DNA of 29,005 bases, taken from Bacteroidales bacterium (lineage in GTDB: Bacteria > Bacteroidota > Bacteroidia > Bacteroidales > UBA7960). The stretch's first letter is position 1; every line of letters begins with the position of its first letter. The stretch covers positions 1-29,005 of the forward strand of contig SKSI01000094.1 of NCBI GenBank assembly GCA_007123065.1, written 5' to 3'. The notes beneath the pieces were generated by a model. The model did no database searches, was not told the origin of the DNA, and worked only from the letters and a program-made list of their open reading frames with translations. This document shows, piece after piece, positions 23,602-29,005 of the stretch. The translations under genes were made by a program, and so were the position numbers.

Positions 23602-25719
23602 TTATCTGATTATTGTGACAGAACCCTCGGCATAGCGTGTTTTACCCATCCTGTTATATTGCAGCACATAAAAGTAGGTTCCGTCCGGCGCATTGCCCCC
23701 ATCCCACCAGTTGTTATAATAATCCTGATGCTCAAACACCCGTTTGCCATGGCGGTTAAAAATCACGATCTGCGCATTTGGATAGTGCTCCAGGTTCAGT
23801 ATTTCAAATTCATCATTGATGCCATCTCCATTGGGGGTAAAGACATTTGGTATGGTAAGGTCGCAGTTCTGATCCGTGACATCCAAATCAAAAAATGCCG
23901 TACAGCCGGTGATTGAGTCTGTGACGATGACAGTATACAGTGCCGGTTCCTTAACCATAAGGGTGTCATACGTGCTTCCCGGAAGATCTACTCCGTTTAC
24001 CTGCCATTGATACAGGTAATGATACCCGTCATTATTTATCGGATGGATAGTAAGCAGCGTAGAGTCACCCTCGCATATCGGGATTTCCAATTCTGAGATG
24101 ATCTCGATTTCCGGAAGCGGCAACACATGGATGGTCAGCAAAGTATCGTATGTACAACCAAAATTGTCTGTAACCTGAAACAGAAAATCATGGTCCCCGG
24201 GCTGTTCAACAGAGGTGGTTGCAGGATTGCCGGTGAGTGCATTCCCGTTTTGGAACCATGTTTCCTCTACAATTTCAGGGGTAAAGATTAGCGAATCGGG
24301 ATAAAACTTTTCATTAAACATAAGCCGCCATCCAAAAACATGTCCGGAGGTCTGCTTATCTTGATCATGCTCAATCATGAGTTCCCAGGTGCCATTAAGC
24401 GGACTTCCGATCAGATCAGAAAAACCCTGGTTCGGGGTATAGGTGCCATCCACAGGCATATAATATGCAAAAGCATAATAGTTGCCGGCATTGTCATGAT
24501 ATGCGTGACTCTGGGGTGATGTATCAAACATGGTTCCGTACCAGGCGTCAGGGGCGAAGCAATATTCATATCCTGTGCCCGGGATGTCGTCAATTTCCAA
24601 AACCGGCTCACCCAGATTGATAAAACCGACATCCGGCCCCTCGTCACCACCCAGCGATTTCAGCTCGATCATCTCGGCATTCGGTGCCCTTAGAAAAAAC
24701 TCCACATCCCTGTATTCGGCATGTTCGATGGTAATACACACCCTGTCAATATCCGCCACATTATCAATAACGTCATCGCCAAATACTTCAAAAGTCAAAG
24801 ATGACATATACTGATGATTCTGGCTCAGAAACACCGGCTCCTCCTCAACTACTGCTGTCTGGAAACCTGTCCATTGTGTCATATTAGCAAATCCGGACAA
24901 GGTAAACTGCTCTTCGGCACAAACCGTATCACGGGATAGAAAAGTACCATTGAAATCGGGCACGGTTCCCACCATGAATACCACATAGGTGCTGACTTCA
25001 CAGGAAGTTACAGGGTCTGTTGCGGTTACATATACTGAATAAGCCCCGGGTGTATTAAAACCATCGTATTCAATCTGCTGGCCTTCAAACTCTGCATCTT
25101 CAATCTGCCAGTTGTAAACAAAATTGTCCGGATCATAGTCGTAATTCTCCGGAATATAAGTTGCCTGAGCAGAAAAACGAAATGTTCCGCCGGCATCAGG
25201 GCAATTCATCAGTCCATCCAGGGGATCAATTTCAACTGTAAACAATTCACATAAAGAAACACAGGATATTTCAGCCTTCCAGCCCAAACGTTCATTTACA
25301 TCATCACCATTACCATTATCATCATTATCTTCTTCAGGATCATGCGAAATAAAATGAAATGTTATTGTAGTTGTGGATGCATAAACAGTTTTTCCTGAAA
25401 GCTCATCTTCAACAAATGCCTGTGCTTCCCTTAAAACTCCATTATAAACAAAAAGGGTATCACCCGGCGCCAGAGAAAAAAAGTCGAATGTGAATTTCAA
25501 ATAAGGGTTTTCGGGCTCATTACTAACAAAGCCAAGCTGATAATTCTCACCGGGCTGGTAATAGTCGAGAGAGTCGCCGCCGCTGCTGTCAACAAAAAAA
25601 CCGGAACAGGTTTCTATGGTCTGGCCATCGTGGACATCAATAGGGAAAGTGAGCTGTCCGTAAAGATGGGCTGCTGCCAACAAGGGCATCAGGAAAAACA
25701 GGTATGCCTTCAGTTTCAT
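23602..25719 (-). CDS. T9SS-secreted multidomain surface protein (CUB, PKD-like, P domain, type B sorting)
   Basis: The 705-residue secreted protein is exported by the type IX system. It has a signal peptide (1-21), a CUB-like domain (about 28-155, with an acidic Asn/Asp loop at 127-141), a PKD-like beta domain (about 165-255), a proprotein-convertase P domain (about 305-470; LTFEVFG, CITIEHAEYRDVEFFLRAP, LNGTWELMIEHD), further PKD/Ig-like domains (about 500-610), and a C-terminal CHU_C domain starting NVFTPNGDGINDEF at 625 and ending GTYFYVLQYN...SVTIIR. The CHU_C end is the type B sorting signal. No catalytic protease domain is present, so it is adhesin- or matrix-like. It diverges from lepA with its own promoter box. 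Confidence 0.9.
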   Translation of the reverse strand: MKLKAYLFFLMPLLAAAHLYGQLTFPIDVHDGQTIETCSGFFVDSSGGDSLDYYQPGENYQLGFVSNEPENPYLKFTFDFFSLAPGDTLFVYNGVLREAQAFVEDELSGKTVYASTTTITFHFISHDPEEDNDDNGNGDDVNERLGWKAEISCVSLCELFTVEIDPLDGLMNCPDAGGTFRFSAQATYIPENYDYDPDNFVYNWQIEDAEFEGQQIEYDGFNTPGAYSVYVTATDPVTSCEVSTYVVFMVGTVPDFNGTFLSRDTVCAEEQFTLSGFANMTQWTGFQTAVVEEEPVFLSQNHQYMSSLTFEVFGDDVIDNVADIDRVCITIEHAEYRDVEFFLRAPNAEMIELKSLGGDEGPDVGFINLGEPVLEIDDIPGTGYEYCFAPDAWYGTMFDTSPQSHAYHDNAGNYYAFAYYMPVDGTYTPNQGFSDLIGSPLNGTWELMIEHDQDKQTSGHVFGWRLMFNEKFYPDSLIFTPEIVEETWFQNGNALTGNPATTSVEQPGDHDFLFQVTDNFGCTYDTLLTIHVLPLPEIEIISELEIPICEGDSTLLTIHPINNDGYHYLYQWQVNGVDLPGSTYDTLMVKEPALYTVIVTDSITGCTAFFDLDVTDQNCDLTIPNVFTPNGDGINDEFEILNLEHYPNAQIVIFNRHGKRVFEHQDYYNNWWDGGNAPDGTYFYVLQYNRMGKTRYAEGSVTIIR

Positions 25720-25786
25720 CCGCTATTTTGTTAATTCATTACGAAACAATAACCACATTGACAATCTGATTATTGCTGTCAGGCCT

Positions 25787-25794
25787 CAAAAATA
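25787..25794 (-). promoter_or_regulatory. -7 promoter box for the T9SS surface protein
   Basis: On the minus strand this reads TATTTTTG, a full TAnnTTTG match, 67 bases before the ATG at 25719. No convincing -33 element is visible. Confidence 0.3.
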
Positions 25795-25870
25795 ACAAAA
25801 AATCACGCACATCTTCATGATATATGGTTGAAAAGGTATCGGGGTTAGAGAAAATTTCCGTATTTAATTG

Positions 25871-25878
25871 TAATTTTG
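25871..25878 (+). promoter_or_regulatory. -7 promoter box for lepA
   Basis: TAATTTTG, followed by C, matches TAnnTTTG and ends 6 bases before the lepA ATG at 25885. It overlaps an in-frame TTG at 25876, which therefore is unlikely to be the start. Confidence 0.45.
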
Positions 25879-25884
25879 CAGGCT

Positions 25885-27675
25885 ATGAAAAACATTCGCA
25901 ATTTTTGCATTATTGCTCACATCGACCACGGTAAAAGCACGCTGGCCGACCGTATGTTGTTAACGACAAACACCATCACGGACAGGGATTTTAAGGACCA
26001 GGTGCTTGACAACATGGATTTGGAGCGCGAGCGAGGCATCACGATCAAGAGTCACGCTATACAAATGGACTACGAACTGGATGGAGAACAATACAAACTA
26101 AATCTGATTGATACACCGGGACACGTTGACTTCAGCTATGAAGTTTCCCGTTCCATTGCCGCCTGCGAGGGCGCACTGCTCATTGTTGATGCATCTCAGG
26201 GGATTGAAGCACAAACCATATCGAACCTCTACCTGGCTTTGGAGCACAACCATGTAATCATTCCGGTATTGAATAAAATTGATCTTCCCGGTGCCATGCC
26301 CGAAGAAGTATCCGACCAGATCGTTGACCTGATCGGTTGCGACCCGGATGAGATCATCCCTGCAAGTGGCAAGCTGGGTATTGGTGTTGAGGATGTGCTT
26401 CGTGCCATCGTACACCGAATCCCTGCACCGGTAGGAAACCCCGAAGCACCACTTCAGGCATTGATCTTCGATTCTATCTACAACGCTTACAGGGGCGTGA
26501 TTGCCTATTTTCGTGTATATCACGGTGAAATCCAACAGGGTGATCACGTTAAATTCATGAATACCAAAAAGCAATACCACGCTGACGAAGTGGGCGTGCT
26601 GAAGATTTCACAGCACCCCAGGAAGGTAATATCAGCAGGTGACGTAGGTTACATCATTTCCGGAATTAAAGATGCACGCGAGGTGAAGGTGGGTGACACC
26701 ATCACACACGTCGACCGGCCCATACCAGAGGCCATCAAAGGTTTTGAAAATGTCAAACCAATGGTTTTTGCCGGAATATACCCTGTTGACACCGATGACT
26801 TTGAAGACCTCCGGACAGCAATGGAAAAACTTCAGCTTAACGATGCATCACTGACCTATGAGCCGGAGTCATCAGCAGCACTGGGCTTCGGATTCCGATG
26901 TGGTTTTCTCGGCATGTTGCATATGGAGATTATCCAGGAGCGACTGGAGCGGGAGTTTGACATGACAGTGATCAATACTGTGCCCAACGTTTCTTATCAT
27001 GCCTTCACCAAAAGAGATGGAATGCGGATTGTCAACAACCCGTCAGATATGCCTGGTCCCAATGAGCTGGAAAGCATCGAAGAGCCATACATCAATGCCC
27101 AGATCATTACCAAATCCGATTTTGTCGGACCGGTGATGTCGTTGTGTCTTGACAAGCGCGGCGTAGTAAAAAACCAGGTATACCTTACAACCGACAGGGT
27201 GGAAATGACTTTTGAGATGCCGCTGGCAGAGATTGTATTCGATTTTTATGACCGGCTAAAAACCATTTCAAGAGGTTATGCCTCTTTCGATTATCACCCG
27301 ATCGGATACAGGGTTTCCAATCTGATCAAACTTGACATTCTGCTGAACGGTGACCAGGTGGATGCTCTTTCAGCGCTCATTCACAAAGAAAACGCCTTCG
27401 ATCTTGGCAAAAGGATTTGCACCAAGCTGCGGCAGTTGATCCCGAGGCAACAGTTTGATATTGCCATCCAGGCCAGTATCGGGGCAAAAGTAATCGCCCG
27501 CGAAACCGTCAAAGCGCTACGCAAGGATGTTACAGCAAAATGTTATGGTGGCGATATCACCCGGAAGAGAAAGCTTCTGGAAAAGCAGAAAAAAGGGAAA
27601 AAACGAATGCGGCAGGTTGGCAATGTTGAAGTACCGCAACAAGCCTTTATGGCCGTTTTAAAACTTGATGAATAA
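25885..27675 (+). CDS. lepA: Elongation factor 4 (LepA), back-translocating GTPase
   Basis: The 596-residue ribosomal GTPase carries G1 AHIDHGKST (11-19), G2 RGIT (50-53), G3 DTPGH (76-80) and G4 NKID (130-133). The LepA-specific C-terminal domain follows (SIGAKVIARETVKALRKDVTAKCYGGDITRKRKLLEKQKKGKKRM). Length matches the family (about 600). The ATG at 25885 gives the canonical start MKNIRNFCIIAHIDHGKST; three extra codons from a TTG at 25876 would overlap a promoter box. It is single and convergent with rsmI. Confidence 0.98.
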   Translation: MKNIRNFCIIAHIDHGKSTLADRMLLTTNTITDRDFKDQVLDNMDLERERGITIKSHAIQMDYELDGEQYKLNLIDTPGHVDFSYEVSRSIAACEGALLIVDASQGIEAQTISNLYLALEHNHVIIPVLNKIDLPGAMPEEVSDQIVDLIGCDPDEIIPASGKLGIGVEDVLRAIVHRIPAPVGNPEAPLQALIFDSIYNAYRGVIAYFRVYHGEIQQGDHVKFMNTKKQYHADEVGVLKISQHPRKVISAGDVGYIISGIKDAREVKVGDTITHVDRPIPEAIKGFENVKPMVFAGIYPVDTDDFEDLRTAMEKLQLNDASLTYEPESSAALGFGFRCGFLGMLHMEIIQERLEREFDMTVINTVPNVSYHAFTKRDGMRIVNNPSDMPGPNELESIEEPYINAQIITKSDFVGPVMSLCLDKRGVVKNQVYLTTDRVEMTFEMPLAEIVFDFYDRLKTISRGYASFDYHPIGYRVSNLIKLDILLNGDQVDALSALIHKENAFDLGKRICTKLRQLIPRQQFDIAIQASIGAKVIARETVKALRKDVTAKCYGGDITRKRKLLEKQKKGKKRMRQVGNVEVPQQAFMAVLKLDE

Positions 27676-27702
27676 ATGCCAGATGGATTTGATCAACAAT
27701 GA

Positions 27703-28380
27703 TTAAACACCATCTTTCCCTGCCACAACTATGGTGATCTCACCTTTTACTGTTCCGGACATAAACTCCTGATGCAAGGAGGCAAGGTCACCCCTGTGAT
27801 GCGTTTCATAAAGCTTGCTGATCTCCCGCGATACACAAGCCATCCGTTCCGCACCAAAAACGACCGAAAATTCTTTTAAAGTCTTCACAAGCCGGTACGG
27901 GGATTCATAAAACACCATCGTGCGTGACTCATCGGAAAGGATTTCCAGGCGCGACTTACGGCCTTTTTTTACAGGGAGAAAACCTTCAAAACAAAAACGA
28001 TCGCAGGGTATACCACTGGCTACCAGTGCCGGAACAAAAGCAGTTGGCCCGGGTAAAGCCTCCACGGGAATACCCGCGCTGACACACGCACGAACCAATA
28101 AAAAAGCAGGATCTGAAATACCAGGCATCCCGGCATCACTCACAAGTGCCATCACTTCCCCTCCTGCTATTCTTGAAATAATGGATTCAAGCAAACGATG
28201 CTCGTTGTGCTGATGAAAGGAAAGCATCCGCGTGCCGATTTCATAATGCTTTAATAACTTACCGGTTACACGGGTATCCTCACAAAGAACAAGTTCCACC
28301 TCCTGCAACAAACGAATTGCCCGAAACGACATATCCTCCAAATTGCCAACCGGTGTTGGTATGATGAAAAGTTTTGACAC
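27703..28380 (-). CDS. rsmI: 16S rRNA 2'-O-ribose methyltransferase (C1402)
   Basis: The 225-residue SAM-dependent methylase of the tetrapyrrole-methylase fold modifies C1402 in the 30S decoding centre. Motifs: IPTPVGNLEDMSFRA (7-21), CEDTR (33-37), SDAGMPGISDP (81-91), LPGPTA (109-114), FEGFLP (131-136) and FYESPYR (157-163). It is shorter than the roughly 285-residue E. coli enzyme, lacking its C-terminal extension, which is common in Bacteroidota. It starts 12 bases after the stop of the Gln-Pro repeat gene, so the two are probably co-transcribed. Confidence 0.96.
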   Translation of the reverse strand: MSKLFIIPTPVGNLEDMSFRAIRLLQEVELVLCEDTRVTGKLLKHYEIGTRMLSFHQHNEHRLLESIISRIAGGEVMALVSDAGMPGISDPAFLLVRACVSAGIPVEALPGPTAFVPALVASGIPCDRFCFEGFLPVKKGRKSRLEILSDESRTMVFYESPYRLVKTLKEFSVVFGAERMACVSREISKLYETHHRGDLASLHQEFMSGTVKGEITIVVAGKDGV

Positions 28381-28392
28381 AACAATTGCTGT

Positions 28393-29005
28393 TTATCGCA
28401 TGTAACGACGCTGCACAATATTTGCCAGCTTCTCTATAGTAGCAGTCGATCTGTTTGCATCCCAGGAATACTTATCTGCCAATTCGTTTAAAGAATCAAA
28501 AGCCGCCTGCATATTTTCTTTCTCATTCAAATCATCCATAGCCTGACGATACATCTCTATGTCTCCTTTAAACAGCTCATTGATAAACAAAAACTTTTCA
28601 TTGATCCCAATGGCATCCTTAATGCTATTGATGGGCTGCTGCTGCATTCGTGCTCCGATGCTCTTATCCTCCTTATCACTTGAAATACGCTTATGCAGTG
28701 AATTATCCTCTCCCAGGTACTGTTCACCAATAGTCTTGCTGTTATAAGACGCCAACAGGTCATTAACAGATTGAGACTGAGGTTGAGGTTGAGGTTGAGG
28801 TTGGGGTTGAGGTTGAGGTTGAGGTTGAGGTTGAGGTTGAGATTGAGGTTGAGATTGAGGTTGAGGTTGAGGTTGAGGTTGAGGTTTTGCCTCAGGTTCT
28901 TCGGTTAAAGGTTCTTCCAAAGCTTCATCTTGTGGGTCATGCTTTGCCGGACCGGGTGCAACCTGATGCTTTTCTTGCTGAATACCCGGGGCTTGTTTCA
29001 GCAAT
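28393..29005 (-). CDS. Hypothetical protein with Gln-Pro repeat, C-terminal part only
   Basis: The reading frame runs off the right edge; 203 residues are visible and the start lies outside. The visible part has an acidic/Lys-rich segment, a repeat of about 40 residues of alternating Gln and Pro (with some Ser), then a helical domain of about 110 residues (SIKDAIGINEKFLFINELFKGD, MQAAFDSLNELADKYSW, ending IVQRRYMR). I recall similar C-terminal domains in uncharacterised Bacteroidota proteins but have no function for them. The Gln-Pro stretch is probably a stiff extended linker in the cytosol or periplasm. It is upstream of and likely co-transcribed with rsmI. Confidence 0.8.
   Translation of the reverse strand, partial: LLKQAPGIQQEKHQVAPGPAKHDPQDEALEEPLTEEPEAKPQPQPQPQPQSQPQSQPQPQPQPQPQPQPQPQPQPQSQSVNDLLASYNSKTIGEQYLGEDNSLHKRISSDKEDKSIGARMQQQPINSIKDAIGINEKFLFINELFKGDIEMYRQAMDDLNEKENMQAAFDSLNELADKYSWDANRSTATIEKLANIVQRRYMR
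28771..28885. repeat. Hexanucleotide tandem repeat encoding Gln-Pro
   Basis: About nineteen near-perfect copies of GGTTGA (plus strand) run in tandem. They encode alternating Gln-Pro, with occasional Gln-Ser, in the minus-strand gene. As a six-base unit it can change length without a frameshift. Confidence 0.95.

Noticed and set aside
27676..27720. Possible terminator between lepA and rsmI (AGATGG...CCATCT)
   Set aside because: Six-bp arms around a loop of more than 20 bases and no proper T run; too weak to list.

Overview
The window is about 29 kb of chromosome from a member of the Bacteroidota, probably Bacteroidales-like or a relative. The evidence is a type B (CHU_C-like) C-terminal sorting domain of the type IX secretion system, a GldA-type ABC ATPase, PorT-like outer-membrane barrels, a lipoprotein with the acidic export signal after its cysteine, near-absence of Shine-Dalgarno sequences, and a recurring TAnnTTTG box (the Bacteroidota -7 promoter element) ahead of most transcription units. 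GC content looks moderate. No prophage, insertion sequence, CRISPR array, tRNA or rRNA was seen.

Layout, left to right. Bases 1-453 hold the 3' end of an MntA-like nucleotidyltransferase and a complete HepT-like partner (toxin-antitoxin type). A small outer-membrane barrel gene (478-1242, minus) diverges from a yicC-gmk-nadD operon (1333-3394). A surface-type lipoprotein of unknown function (3619-4935) faces metK (5009-6328, minus) across a strong bidirectional terminator. A GldA-like ATPase (minus) then diverges from rsgA-dtd (plus). From 8862 to 11659 on the minus strand lies the conserved operon yceD-rpmF-plsX-fabH. Next is a 1076-residue multidomain iron-sulfur flavoenzyme (11717-14947, minus), which looks like a fused amino-acid dehydrogenase complex, followed by an exported SagB/nitroreductase-like protein (plus).

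The middle holds an ECF sigma factor with a co-transcribed membrane-anchored barrel protein (15949-17810, minus). Behind it is the only long gene-free stretch, about 17.85-18.30 kb. That stretch contains a strong minus-strand terminator and a 116-nt long-stem structure that ends in eight U residues, a candidate unannotated structured RNA. A 742-residue TPR protein, an overlapping nucleotidyltransferase/phosphoesterase pair, an AbgT transporter and a 705-residue T9SS-secreted adhesin-like protein follow, all minus. The right end holds lepA (plus), rsmI (minus) and the 3' part of a hypothetical gene with a long Gln-Pro repeat.

Most of the window is core translation, nucleotide, lipid and cofactor metabolism interspersed with cell-envelope genes. 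The parts most worth a second look are the candidate RNA at 17985-18108, the fused oxidoreductase, the sigma/barrel pair, the lipoprotein and the nucleotidyltransferase/phosphoesterase pair. All functional assignments come from reading motifs by eye; no database search was run.
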